Shown: positions 18,808 to 27,221 of the stretch, one piece after another
Numbering within the stretch: the first letter of the stretch is position 1
How the letters are laid out: every line of letters begins with the position of its first letter
From: Autumnicola sp041679265
Lineage (GTDB): Bacteria > Bacteroidota > Bacteroidia > Flavobacteriales > Flavobacteriaceae
Direction of reading: 5' to 3'
Length of the DNA stretch: 64,000 nucleotides
Assembly (NCBI RefSeq): GCF_041679265.1
Contig: NZ_JBGFSM010000008.1
Coordinates: 62,001 to 126,000 of the forward strand
Program-made: the position numbers and the translations under genes
The notes under the pieces: model-generated
The model's database searches: none
Told to the model about the DNA's origin: nothing
The model's input: the letters and a program-made list of their open reading frames with translations, nothing else

Positions 18808-20130
18808 TTATAATAATTTATAAAGGCAATTGTCTTCCAGCCCTTTACGCTCATTAACTATGCCAGTAATTTGCTTCTTTTGTATATTATCCATAATGTC
18901 AATTGCTTTACCAGGCGGTGGATAATTTTTATAACGCAGCAAAGCTTCTGTAAAATAATAGTCCCCGTAGGTAAGTGGCACATCTACTTCAGAATTTTGG
19001 GGTAAATGCCCCACCCCGTGCTTTAGAATAAAACCGCCATTTTTCCCTTTTTCAGCTAAATATTCTTTATTCATTAAAGAGGATAACATCTTCTCTGCTG
19101 CCTGGTAGTATTTCTTACCGGGCTTTTTATCTACATACCTGGCAAGCTCGAGCAGGGCAGAAGCGGTAATAGCGCCTGCCGAGGAATCCTTTAGGGCATC
19201 GGGCAGGTTAGGAGCGTTAAAATCCCAGTAAGGAATCATATCTTCTGGAAGGTTGGGATGGTTCAGGATAAATTCAGCAATATCTTCTGCCTGCCGCAGA
19301 TATTTGGGATCTTTGGTTTCACGATAGGCTACAGTAAACCCATATAATCCCCAGGCCTGCCCCCGTGCCCATGCAGAGGCATCTGCGGCTCCCTGTGCAG
19401 TACGTTTTTCCAATATTTCTCCGGTATTTTCATTATAATCAACTACATGATACGAACTGTTGTTATTCCTGAAATGGTTCTTTAGGGTAGTATTGGCATG
19501 GGTAATGGCCATTTCCTTATACCTGGAATCGCCGCTGTATTCTGAAGCCCAGAAGAGCAATTCCAGGTTCATCATATTATCAATAATTACAATAAAAGAA
19601 TCGCCGTCTGAATCCCAGGAACGTATGGCTCCAACTTTTTCATTAAATCTTGAGGCCAAAGATTTGGCACTGTTCATCAAAATTTCAGGGTAATCATCCT
19701 GTGGATTTAGGCGGTTCGCATTACCAAAACTGCAAAACATCATAAATCCAAGATCATGGGTAGAAGTATTAAATTGTTCTTTTTTAAGCGCCTTCATAAT
19801 TCTATCGGCTTCTGTTTTTAAAGCAGGATCTCCAGTTGCCTCGTAAAGGTAAAGAAGAGTTCCCGGGTAAAATCCGCTTACCCACCATTCAGAACCGCTG
19901 GTTTCAAAACGATCTTCCTTAGCGTAATATGTTTTAGGAAACCTGCCATCGGGTAGTTTTCCGGCCATAGATTTATATTGATTTGCGGCTAGTTGAAGTG
20001 TGGCATCAATTTTATCTTCTGGAATAGCTTTATGGCTTCCGCAAGAAGAGATTAAAAAAATAAGTGGAATAAAAAAAAGAAGGCTGTGACTGTTCAGGCT
20101 TCTTAAATCTTCAATTAAATTGTTCTTCAT
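18808..20130 (-). CDS. Glycoside hydrolase family 88 (unsaturated glucuronyl hydrolase), lipoprotein
   Basis: Removes unsaturated uronic acids left by polysaccharide lyases. The signal ends in FLISSC, so it is a lipoprotein (C30). The (alpha/alpha)6 barrel has GSEWWVSGFYPG, STHDLGFM (the first catalytic Asp) and IIDNMMNLELLF (the second), plus ASAWARGQAWGLYG and TYGDYYFTEALLR. The core ends near residue 405; the last 30 residues are a tail with no clear match to the family. It is 17 bases upstream of the S41 gene. No lyase gene is adjacent, so a polysaccharide locus is not shown here. Confidence 0.9.
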   Translation of the reverse strand: MKNNLIEDLRSLNSHSLLFFIPLIFLISSCGSHKAIPEDKIDATLQLAANQYKSMAGKLPDGRFPKTYYAKEDRFETSGSEWWVSGFYPGTLLYLYEATGDPALKTEADRIMKALKKEQFNTSTHDLGFMMFCSFGNANRLNPQDDYPEILMNSAKSLASRFNEKVGAIRSWDSDGDSFIVIIDNMMNLELLFWASEYSGDSRYKEMAITHANTTLKNHFRNNNSSYHVVDYNENTGEILEKRTAQGAADASAWARGQAWGLYGFTVAYRETKDPKYLRQAEDIAEFILNHPNLPEDMIPYWDFNAPNLPDALKDSSAGAITASALLELARYVDKKPGKKYYQAAEKMLSSLMNKEYLAEKGKNGGFILKHGVGHLPQNSEVDVPLTYGDYYFTEALLRYKNYPPPGKAIDIMDNIQKKQITGIVNERKGLEDNCLYKLL

Positions 20131-20297
20131 AGTTTAAGCTTTAATATAAAAATAGCTAAGGTGCTTCAGGTGCTTTTAAAAGTAGCGTATGATCCTGCTA
20201 TAAGTGTAAATATAAACTATTATGGGAAAAGGCATGTTAACCGGCTGTTGCCGCAAAGCCATCCCGGCTTTTTTCCTATTTTAGAGGAAAAATTTAA

Positions 20298-21176
20298 ATG
20301 ACCACCCTTCAAATTGGATATCCTAAATCAGGAAATTTCTGGCTTTATCAAATCCTTCAGCGCATCCTGCAGTATAAAGGAGAAAACACCACCGCTTTTA
20401 TTCAGAAGCATCCTATCCAGGAGCTGGCAAAAAACTGGGACCTTAACTATCCTGAGCAGTCCCTAATAGACATGATAGATATTACAGATTTACAGGTGAG
20501 CTATAGGATTAGCAGTATTTTTAGGATGCCTGTGGAAGATCTTTCGGCGTATCTTAAGGAAACCAGCCACGTCTGGACGCACTCGCCGGTTTGTAAAGGG
20601 AGTACTCCTGTTTTTAATAATTTTGACAAGAAGATTTACATCATAAGAGATCCCCGGGATGTCGTTATTTCGGCCTCAAAATATTTCTGTTCAGCGTATA
20701 TGAAAAAATATTTTCCGCAGGAAGAGAAAGAACCCAAAAAATACCTGGAAAGACATTTTGACCGGATGATGACGGAATGGGTGTGGCATGTATGGGATCA
20801 TTTAAGACTGAGTGAAAAATATAATATACAGGTATGTTTTTTTGAAGGGTTCAGAAACAATTTTCAGGAAGAACTTTCCGCGCTGCTGCAGTATTTGCAG
20901 GTAGCGCTAACCCAGGAACAAAGAGAAAGCCTGGAGAAAGCGGTGAGTTTTAATAATCTGAAAAAAGAAAACCCGAAACATCTAAGAAAAGGTACTTCCG
21001 GATATTGGAAAGAGCAATTATCTGAAGCTTATAAACAAAGAGCCATGGAAATAGCTGGGCCACTGCTGGAATATTTAGGATATGCAGGGAACAAAGAGGG
21101 CAAGCGCCCGAAAAAGTTTCCGCAGGGTCATTTTGAGACTTTGAAAAATGAAATCATGGCCTCACATAAAAAATGA
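20298..21176 (+). CDS. Sulfotransferase-domain protein (first of two)
   Basis: A 292-residue cytoplasmic protein of the sulfotransferase fold that uses PAPS. The 5'-phosphosulfate loop is YPKSGNFWLYQIL at residues 8-20, the 3'-phosphate site is IIRDPRDVVISASKY near residue 120, and the C-terminal LRKGTSGYWKEQLS matches the GxxGxWK region. THSP near residue 97 may hold the catalytic His. The acceptor is unknown; carbohydrates, lipids or small molecules are possible. ATG start with GAGGAAA 8 bases upstream, a strong ribosome site for this genome. It ends 7 bases from the convergent DinB-like gene. Confidence 0.85.
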   Translation: MTTLQIGYPKSGNFWLYQILQRILQYKGENTTAFIQKHPIQELAKNWDLNYPEQSLIDMIDITDLQVSYRISSIFRMPVEDLSAYLKETSHVWTHSPVCKGSTPVFNNFDKKIYIIRDPRDVVISASKYFCSAYMKKYFPQEEKEPKKYLERHFDRMMTEWVWHVWDHLRLSEKYNIQVCFFEGFRNNFQEELSALLQYLQVALTQEQRESLEKAVSFNNLKKENPKHLRKGTSGYWKEQLSEAYKQRAMEIAGPLLEYLGYAGNKEGKRPKKFPQGHFETLKNEIMASHKK

Positions 21177-21183
21177 AGCCGAC

Positions 21184-21642
21184 CTACCAGATTCCCAGTT
21201 GCCTACCAATGGTTTTTAACTGGCCAATATGGTATCCGGTATGGTGTAAAATGGTCATGGCTGCCCAGGAAATGGTTTTTCCGTTTTGCTGAACTTTAAA
21301 AATTGGCGTTTCCGGATTATCAATAATGGCCTTAACCTCCTTAAGTTCCTTTTCATACTCAGCAATGGCGTTTTCCCATTCTTTCCTGGATTTAGGCTGA
21401 TGGTTTTCCGGCCAATGCGCGTCTGGCCAGACATTGGGATTATTTCCGGGATCCTTCATAAACTGAAGAAGCGCCTCTTGCCTCGCCTTAATATGACCTA
21501 ATAAAATCCAGGCAGAAAAATGCAAACCATTTAAAATTACTGCGCATTTATCATAGGAAAATTCCCTTAGCAGTATAACATTAGGGGCAAAACCTCCTTC
21601 AAGCAGTTCAGAAATTTGCTGCCGGACTAATTTTTCATCCAT
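21184..21642 (-). CDS. DinB-like (four-helix bundle) protein
   Basis: A 152-residue protein with the DinB/YfiT-type four-helix architecture. The metal-binding His candidates are in LLGHIKARQE (near residue 49) and in HHTGYHIGQL near the C-terminus. Some members are thiol-dependent transferases; many have no known reaction. ATG start. It sits between the two sulfotransferase genes on the opposite strand, so it is not in their transcript. Confidence 0.75.
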   Translation of the reverse strand: MDEKLVRQQISELLEGGFAPNVILLREFSYDKCAVILNGLHFSAWILLGHIKARQEALLQFMKDPGNNPNVWPDAHWPENHQPKSRKEWENAIAEYEKELKEVKAIIDNPETPIFKVQQNGKTISWAAMTILHHTGYHIGQLKTIGRQLGIW

Positions 21643-21920
21643 TCATGATAGCTTTAGAATCTCAAAATACTAAAAGATTAGGAGCAGGATTTCAGATTTT
21701 ATAAAATTTAACATTTGTCTTGTTTTTCTGATTCTTCAGATGGGAAAACGCCTTAGAGCTATTCGTTTAAATTTTTTCTTACTGAAGTATGGACAGAAAA
21801 ATTGAAGATGTTATGGTTTTTGTAATAAATATGTACTGCAGGAGCAGCATATCCATTGACGAAACTCTTTTTTATTTGCTAATAATTTTTAGATTAAAAC
21901 CAAACACAAATAGGGGGATA

Positions 21921-22790
21921 ATGAATAAGACAAATACCGAAATACAGTTTGAAACTGAAGAAGAACTGTCTCAAAAAGCACAATTTCGAATTATTGGTTT
22001 ATCCAGAAGCGGAAACCACGCCATCATCAACTGGATATTAAACCAGCTAAATGGCAGGTTTTGTTTTTTAAATTGTACCGAGCCTAAGCATAATCCTTAT
22101 TCTACCGCAAGGCCTTTAAATCAGGAGGACGGCAAGGTTTATCGTACCAACATTCCTGATTTTGATCTTCAACAGGAGCAGGCGGGCAAATTCTCAAAAA
22201 AAGATTATTTGCTTTACAACCATGAGGACTGTTTTCTTGGCCCATTACAAAAAACGGAAAAGAATGGGCTTGATGAACACTGGTTGGGAGCTTCAGCAAT
22301 AAAAAAAGATATACTCATTTTAAGAGATCCCTTTAACCTTTTTGCCAGCAGGATTAAAGCCGGGTTGCTTCGCGGGCATTATCCCGGCCACGGCGGTAAA
22401 CCCATTTCTGTAAAAACGCTACAACGCATTTATAAACAGCATGCAAGGGAATTTTTAGATAATAAATACCTGCAGCATAAAGTATTGGTAAATTACAATT
22501 CCTGGACATCAAATAGAGAATACCGCCGTGAAATCTCTAATGAGTTGGAAATACCATTTTCGGATGAAGGTTTTAAGGAAGTTAGCAATGTGGCCGGGGG
22601 AAGTTCTTTTGACGGTACACTATATTCCGGGCAGGCCCAAAAGATGAATCTTCATGACCGGTGGAAAAAATTTGCAGGAGACAAGGAATTCTGGCAAATG
22701 TTTGATGCGGAAATGGTAGATTTATGTATTAAAATTTTTGGCAAAATCCCTCCTGTAGCTTTTGCTGAAGCAAACCTCCTTTCTTCCTGA
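21921..22790 (+). CDS. Sulfotransferase-fold protein (second of two)
   Basis: A 289-residue protein with a PAPS-type loop LSRSGNHAIINWIL near residue 30 and a 3'-phosphate site LILRDPFNLFASRIKAG near residue 130. Homology to the first sulfotransferase is limited to these motifs, so they are not recent duplicates. The start is placed at the ATG at 21921; an ATG at 21789 would add 44 residues with no fold match. The C-terminal region (GGSSFDGTLYSG, WKKFAG) resembles the sulfotransferase C-terminus. Acceptor unknown. Confidence 0.75.
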   Translation: MNKTNTEIQFETEEELSQKAQFRIIGLSRSGNHAIINWILNQLNGRFCFLNCTEPKHNPYSTARPLNQEDGKVYRTNIPDFDLQQEQAGKFSKKDYLLYNHEDCFLGPLQKTEKNGLDEHWLGASAIKKDILILRDPFNLFASRIKAGLLRGHYPGHGGKPISVKTLQRIYKQHAREFLDNKYLQHKVLVNYNSWTSNREYRREISNELEIPFSDEGFKEVSNVAGGSSFDGTLYSGQAQKMNLHDRWKKFAGDKEFWQMFDAEMVDLCIKIFGKIPPVAFAEANLLSS

Positions 22791-23086
22791 AATTGGGAAA
22801 AACCTACCCGTTCTTATGGATAGCATGATTATCTTTTCTAATGGAAAGACGGATTGAAATGAATAATTACTGATGGGATTATAAAAAATCCCATAATTTT
22901 CTGTTAAAAAATTAGACAGGTCAGGAGATTTGGAGGAATTCTAATCCTAAATTTTGTTAAAATATGATCGAGAAGGTTTAAACCCCTGTAAATATCTGGT
23001 TATGAAAGTGTTTTGGATGAAACGCAAAATTTGTAGATAAAAGGTATTTGTTTTAACTTTAGCTTAAAATTTAAAGCTCCCCGATC
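22791..23086. other. Non-coding stretch between the sulfotransferase and the small tail-anchored gene
   Basis: Nothing coding is seen. A hairpin (ATGGGATT with AATCCCAT, 22873-22894) about 80 bases after the sulfotransferase stop may be a weak terminator. The remaining AT-rich sequence should contain the promoter of the next gene. Confidence 0.5.
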
Positions 23087-23425
23087 ATGCAAATTTCTAA
23101 GGATGTTTATGTACTGAATCTTTTAAAAGACGGTATGGCCTATACCGAGTTTATAAGGGATTCTTCCAAAGAGCACTGGGAAAAATTACTTAAATATAAA
23201 CTGGTGCGCACAGATGCTTCCGGTAAGGTTTATCTTACGGAGGAGGGAAGGGTGGCACGAGTCATAGGAATTGAAAAATTCTTAAGGGCAGAAAAAATGG
23301 AAAATGAAATGCAGGACCTGGACTTTAGCCGGTTTGCATTACATACTAAAATATTGGTTGGGATAGCCCTAGTACTTTTATTTTTGCTGATCTTTCTTCT
23401 CTGGAGCCATGGAATTTTTATGTAG
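23087..23425 (+). CDS. Small tail-anchored protein with a winged-helix-like N-terminus
   Basis: A 112-residue protein. Residues 1-75 look like a compact helix-turn-helix with a beta wing (LLKYKLVRTDASGKVYLTEEGRVARVIG), similar to many wHTH domains. Residues 88-108 are one hydrophobic helix (ILVGIALVLLFLLIFLLW), so the protein is anchored at its C-terminus with its N-domain in the cytoplasm. I do not recognise a named family. No partner gene is adjacent. Confidence 0.75.
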   Translation: MQISKDVYVLNLLKDGMAYTEFIRDSSKEHWEKLLKYKLVRTDASGKVYLTEEGRVARVIGIEKFLRAEKMENEMQDLDFSRFALHTKILVGIALVLLFLLIFLLWSHGIFM

Positions 23426-23815
23426 AAAACTTTCTTACACCTTTACGATTGCTATAAACCCTAAAATGCTTTTCTCTCCTGGTCACTCCTTTAGCTTTAG
23501 ACCCCTATTGGTATTAGACGCTTAGCTGAAAAATGCACATTTCTGATTGATGGGGCACGAAACTTCAAAAAGTTTGGACTTACCGCTGTTTGCTTTATCT
23601 TCAGGAAACAGGATTCAATTTTAATTGCCATACAGGACACAAAAACCCGCTCAAAAAATTTTAGCTCAAGAATCCAGTAATTATAACTTTCTACTTGTTT
23701 AAAATGGAACAAAATTGTGACAGATGTGCTTTTTATGTTGTTTTTTTGTTAAAGCAAAGGAAACTCCTTCTCTTGCGCATCTGTAATGAAAAAGTAACTA
23801 CTAAACAACTAAAAT
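23426..23815. other. Intergenic region upstream of the gapN-like gene
   Basis: 390 bases without a convincing gene. The minus-strand frame at 23497-23712 has no recognisable domain or start context and I do not call it. I see no insertion sequence ends or tRNA. Confidence 0.5.
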
Positions 23816-25393
23816 ATGAGTAATGAACATGCTTTCGATATAAAGGAACTTCTGCATCAGGAGACCTACCTTGGTGATGGGGAACTTAAAAAGTGGGAAG
23901 GCAGGAAGGATGAAGTTTTTTCCACGATATCTTCCACTAAAAATTACCAGAAGACCCTTTTAGGTACTGTGCCACATATGGATGAGTCTACTGCGCTGGA
24001 GGTCCTGGATTATGCCTGTAAGGCTTATGATAAAGGAAAAGGGGAGTGGCCAACTGCAAAAGTTTCCTACCGCATAAAATGTATGGAAAATTTTGTTTCA
24101 CAAATGAAAGCAGAACGGGAGAAGGTTGTGAAGTATTTAATGTGGGAAATTGGAAAATCGCTTCCCGATTCCCAAAAGGAATTCGACAGGACGGTGGAGT
24201 ATATTTATGACACTATTGAGGATTACAAACAACTGGACCGGGACAGCGCGAAATTTTCTAAACGGGATAATGTAAACGCACATATTCGGCGGGGCCCGTT
24301 AGGCGTGGTGCTATGTTTAGGCCCCTATAACTATCCTTTGAACGAAACTTTTGCTTTGCTGATACCGGCCTTAATAATGGGAAATACGGTAGTGTTTAAA
24401 CCTGCCAAGCATGGAGTGTTGTTACTCTCCCCATTGCTGGAGGCCTTTAGGTCAAGCTTCCCGAAAGGAGTAGTAAATATTATATACGGCAGGGGCAGGG
24501 AAGTGGCGGCACCAATTATGGCAACGGGAAAAATAGATGTGCTCGCCCTTATTGGCAACAGTAAATCTGCCATTGCCCTGCAGGACCAGCATCCGCATAA
24601 AAACCGGCTAAGGCTTGTCCTGGGGCTGGAAGCCAAGAATCCTGCCATTATATTGCCTGATGCAGACCTGGACCTTGCGATACAGGAATGCATTTCAGGA
24701 ACACTTTCCTTTAATGGGCAGCGATGTACTGCTTTAAAGATTATTCATGTTCACGAAGATATAAGGGAAGAATTTAACAGCCGCTTTGCTAAAAAAGTAG
24801 ATGACCTGAAATTTGGCAATCCTTGGGAAGAAAAGGTGCAGCTAACTCCACTTCCCGAGCCGGAAAAACCTGCGTACATCCAGGAACTTATTAAGGATGC
24901 GCAGGAAAAAGGTGCAACCATATTAAATGAAAAAGGCGGCGAAATTTCAGAAAATTATATTTACCCGGCCGTGCTTTATCCCGTGACTACAGAAATGCGG
25001 GTGTACCAGGAAGAACAATTTGGCCCCGTAATTCCCATAAAGCCTTTTAATTCTATTGAAAACCTGCTCGATGAAATTGCCGATTCAAACTACGGCCAGC
25101 AGGTAAGCCTTTTTGGAAAGGATATTGAACAACTGGCGCCGCTTATAGACACGCTTGTAAACCTGGTTTGCCGGGTAAACCTTAACAGTTCCTGCCAGCG
25201 TGGGCCAGACGTTTTTCCGTTTACCGGAAGAAAAGACTCGGCTGTGGGAACTTTAAGCGTTCATGATGCTTTGCGCTCCTTTTCTATCCGAACTTTTGTA
25301 GCGTCTAAGGATAATCCTTACAATAATGAGATCCTTCAGGAATTGCTGTCCAGTGATAAATCCCATTTTGTGAGTACCGATTATATTCTTTAA
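23816..25393 (+). CDS. gapN: NADP-dependent glyceraldehyde-3-phosphate dehydrogenase-like aldehyde dehydrogenase
   Basis: A 525-residue aldehyde dehydrogenase. Visible are the LGPYNYPLNETFALL and FKPAKHG cofactor-binding segments, LGLEAKNPAIILPDADLD (general base Glu) and FNGQRCTALK with the nucleophile Cys near residue 303. The C-terminal NSSCQRGPDVFPFTGRKDSA is typical of the GapN group, which oxidises glyceraldehyde 3-phosphate directly to 3-phosphoglycerate and makes NADPH. Substrate assignment rests on subgroup resemblance. ATG start. A strong terminator follows. Confidence 0.87.
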   Translation: MSNEHAFDIKELLHQETYLGDGELKKWEGRKDEVFSTISSTKNYQKTLLGTVPHMDESTALEVLDYACKAYDKGKGEWPTAKVSYRIKCMENFVSQMKAEREKVVKYLMWEIGKSLPDSQKEFDRTVEYIYDTIEDYKQLDRDSAKFSKRDNVNAHIRRGPLGVVLCLGPYNYPLNETFALLIPALIMGNTVVFKPAKHGVLLLSPLLEAFRSSFPKGVVNIIYGRGREVAAPIMATGKIDVLALIGNSKSAIALQDQHPHKNRLRLVLGLEAKNPAIILPDADLDLAIQECISGTLSFNGQRCTALKIIHVHEDIREEFNSRFAKKVDDLKFGNPWEEKVQLTPLPEPEKPAYIQELIKDAQEKGATILNEKGGEISENYIYPAVLYPVTTEMRVYQEEQFGPVIPIKPFNSIENLLDEIADSNYGQQVSLFGKDIEQLAPLIDTLVNLVCRVNLNSSCQRGPDVFPFTGRKDSAVGTLSVHDALRSFSIRTFVASKDNPYNNEILQELLSSDKSHFVSTDYIL

Positions 25394-25399
25394 TGCTGA

Positions 25400-25432
25400 A
25401 AAAAGCCTGCACATCATTGTGGCAGGCTTTTT
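25400..25432. terminator. Bidirectional intrinsic terminator
   Basis: An 11-base stem AAAAAGCCTGC with GCAGGCTTTTT, located between the convergent gapN and dipeptidase genes and flanked by A and T runs. Confidence 0.88.
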
Positions 25433-25436
25433 CATT

Positions 25437-26114
25437 TTATTCCACGGGGAAATCGAAATAAGTCTCGGGATAAGGCTCATCCCGAAGGGTATAATGCCAC
25501 CATTCTTCAGAATAAGATCTAAAGCCATGCCTGCTCATCACATTTTTAAGAAGTTGGCGGTTCGCTTTTTGCTTTCGGGAAACTTTTTGGCTGTTGTGGT
25601 GGGAAATACTTCCGAAGAAATCAAAAGGACTACCCATATCCAGTTCCTCTTCTGTGCCGGCATCTACAATAGTAAGGTCTACCGTACTTCCACGGGAATG
25701 CCCTGAACGGGTGGCAATATAACCTTTGCTGAAAAGGTTTTTCTTCCTTACTTCAGGATAAAATTCCTGTTTGGCGAGGGTATCAGTCTCAATTTTAGCC
25801 CAGGATACAAAATTATCTACCGCCGACTGTGGCCGGTAGGCATCAAAAATTTTAAGGCAATAGCCTTCCTGCAGTAATTCCTCCTGAACCTTTTTAAGAG
25901 CCGTAGCAGCAGGCTTACTAAGTATAGCTTTTGGCTCATGGTAAGCATTTACAGGCCTGCCCATAAAATTATGTTTCCCGGCATATCGTATTTCTTCCAG
26001 GATATCTGGAATTACCTGTTTTACATACACAAAATCTTCCGGCAATACAGAAGCCTGTTTCGTATTATTTGCAAAGAAAAAAGTGAGAAACAAAAAGAGG
26101 ATCGAAAATTTCAT
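25437..26114 (-). CDS. D-alanyl-D-alanine dipeptidase (VanX/DdpX family)
   Basis: A zinc dipeptidase of the M15D family. SGHSRGSTVDLT supplies the zinc His and Asp, and SEEWWHYTL supplies the catalytic Glu and the last His. IFDAYRPQSAV carries the conserved Arg. I start it at the ATG at 26114, where MKFSILFLFLTFFFANN gives a signal peptide; the longer frame adds 32 residues with no function. The protein is likely periplasmic and recycles D-Ala-D-Ala from peptidoglycan turnover. No vanH or vanA is nearby, so it is not evidence of glycopeptide resistance. Confidence 0.9.
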   Translation of the reverse strand: MKFSILFLFLTFFFANNTKQASVLPEDFVYVKQVIPDILEEIRYAGKHNFMGRPVNAYHEPKAILSKPAATALKKVQEELLQEGYCLKIFDAYRPQSAVDNFVSWAKIETDTLAKQEFYPEVRKKNLFSKGYIATRSGHSRGSTVDLTIVDAGTEEELDMGSPFDFFGSISHHNSQKVSRKQKANRQLLKNVMSRHGFRSYSEEWWHYTLRDEPYPETYFDFPVE

Positions 26115-26317
26115 ACCAGAGATAAGTAAGCAGTTAAGAGCTTTAGCATCATTGTAACAAGGGTATGAATTTAAAAATTCTTCCTGTAAACTCCTTCTCT
26201 TTGAGCCCAAAAGATAAAAAGAGTTACAGGAGCAGCTTTCACGAGGTTACAGGCTTATTTTCTGCTGCAGATGCAGTGAATCTCTAAGATTATGATGTGA
26301 AAAATATAATATACTGG

Positions 26318-26503
26318 TTAAAAGCCATTTACATACAAAAAAGGATCCTGTTGCGTTGTGCTGGTGTTTAAATCATCCATAGGTCTTTCAATTACTTTTT
26401 TAAAGGTGTTGGCATCATTTGTCCTTTTTAGAAGGGAGGTTTCCTGTAGTTTAGCTTCATAATCATCAATCAAATAACGTATAATATTAACTTTAAAAAA
26501 CAA
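26318..26503 (-). CDS. Possible small ORF of unknown function
   Basis: A frame of up to 61 residues (51 from an inner TTG) with a charged, soluble composition and codon use like the neighbours. It has no ATG start, ribosome site or recognised domain, and its start overlaps the upstream region of the divergent secreted-protein gene. It could be a small gene, a remnant or chance. The rest of 26115-26509 shows nothing else. Confidence 0.2.
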   Translation of the reverse strand: MFFKVNIIRYLIDDYEAKLQETSLLKRTNDANTFKKVIERPMDDLNTSTTQQDPFLYVNGF

Positions 26504-26509
26504 ATAATC

Positions 26510-27073
26510 ATGAAAAACCTAATCTTATTGCTAACATTATTAATGGTTTGTACCTATGGGAATGCTCAGAAAGATCAGAAAATTACACAACTGGAAGAAG
26601 CAAAGGTGGGATTTGCACCTCTGGATGTAAAAATTGAAAGAATGGGAGACAGCTATTCCTATAAAGTGAAAGAAAAATTTACCGGCGAATTTTTAAAGAA
26701 TCCTATTGGGTTTATGAACGCCAACTTCGATATTCACAATTTTATTGCAGAAGTGGGCGATAGAAAATACGATACCTATGTAATTACCTTTGAAAATGGA
26801 AATGGTTATCTTCAGGCAGATTTCGATAAAGAAGGAAACTTAACAAGAACCTTTCAAAAATTTAAAGATATTCCTCTTCCAACAGCTATTTCCCGTGCGG
26901 TCCTAAGAGATCATAAAGGCTGGACAATTACCCGTAACAAAGTTGTTGCACGTGGTACCGGAGAGTATATAGATAAAGCCACTTATCGTATGAAACTTGA
27001 AAAAGATGGAGAGAAACAACGCATTAAGTTAGATGGCCGGGAAGAAGGTATAGCGGGCTTAGCAAGTAATTAA
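26510..27073 (+). CDS. Secreted PepSY-like/BLIP-like small protein
   Basis: A 187-residue protein with a cleavable signal peptide ending near YGNAQ. The mature chain has repeated beta-strand and helix stretches such as YDTYVITFENGNGYLQADFDKEGNLTRT, which resemble the PepSY-like (beta-lactamase inhibitor-like) fold common in Bacteroidetes periplasmic proteins. Confidence in the fold is moderate. A clear terminator follows, so the gene stands alone. The LytTR/LytS pair downstream is in the same direction but is separated by that terminator. Confidence 0.7.
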   Translation: MKNLILLLTLLMVCTYGNAQKDQKITQLEEAKVGFAPLDVKIERMGDSYSYKVKEKFTGEFLKNPIGFMNANFDIHNFIAEVGDRKYDTYVITFENGNGYLQADFDKEGNLTRTFQKFKDIPLPTAISRAVLRDHKGWTITRNKVVARGTGEYIDKATYRMKLEKDGEKQRIKLDGREEGIAGLASN

Positions 27074-27104
27074 GAGGCTAATAACTTATCCTTTTATAAA
27101 AAGC

Positions 27105-27130
27105 AGCTGCCGGAAATATTTCCGGTAGCT
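27105..27130 (+). terminator. Intrinsic terminator after the PepSY-like gene
   Basis: A 12-base arm AGCTGCCGGAAA pairs with TTTCCGGTAGCT (one G-T pair) and is followed by a run of eight T. Confidence 0.88.
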
Positions 27131-27221
27131 TTTTTTTAGGTTTATAATTTTTCAGAAATAAACAGCATTATTAAAATGAAAATATGGAAATTAGTAATAT
27201 TCAATTTTCAGGATTAAATTT

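Noticed and set aside
18808..22790. GH88 plus sulfotransferases as a sulfated polysaccharide utilisation locus
   Set aside because: No SusC/SusD pair, sulfatase or lyase is adjacent, and the genes are on different strands with separate starts.
23497..23712. Minus-strand frame of 71 codons in the gap before gapN
   Set aside because: No recognised domain, no start context, and amino acid composition typical of chance frames in AT-rich sequence.
25437..26114. VanX-like gene as a glycopeptide resistance locus
   Set aside because: No vanH, vanA, vanR or vanS is nearby. A single exported VanX/DdpX-type dipeptidase fits peptidoglycan recycling.
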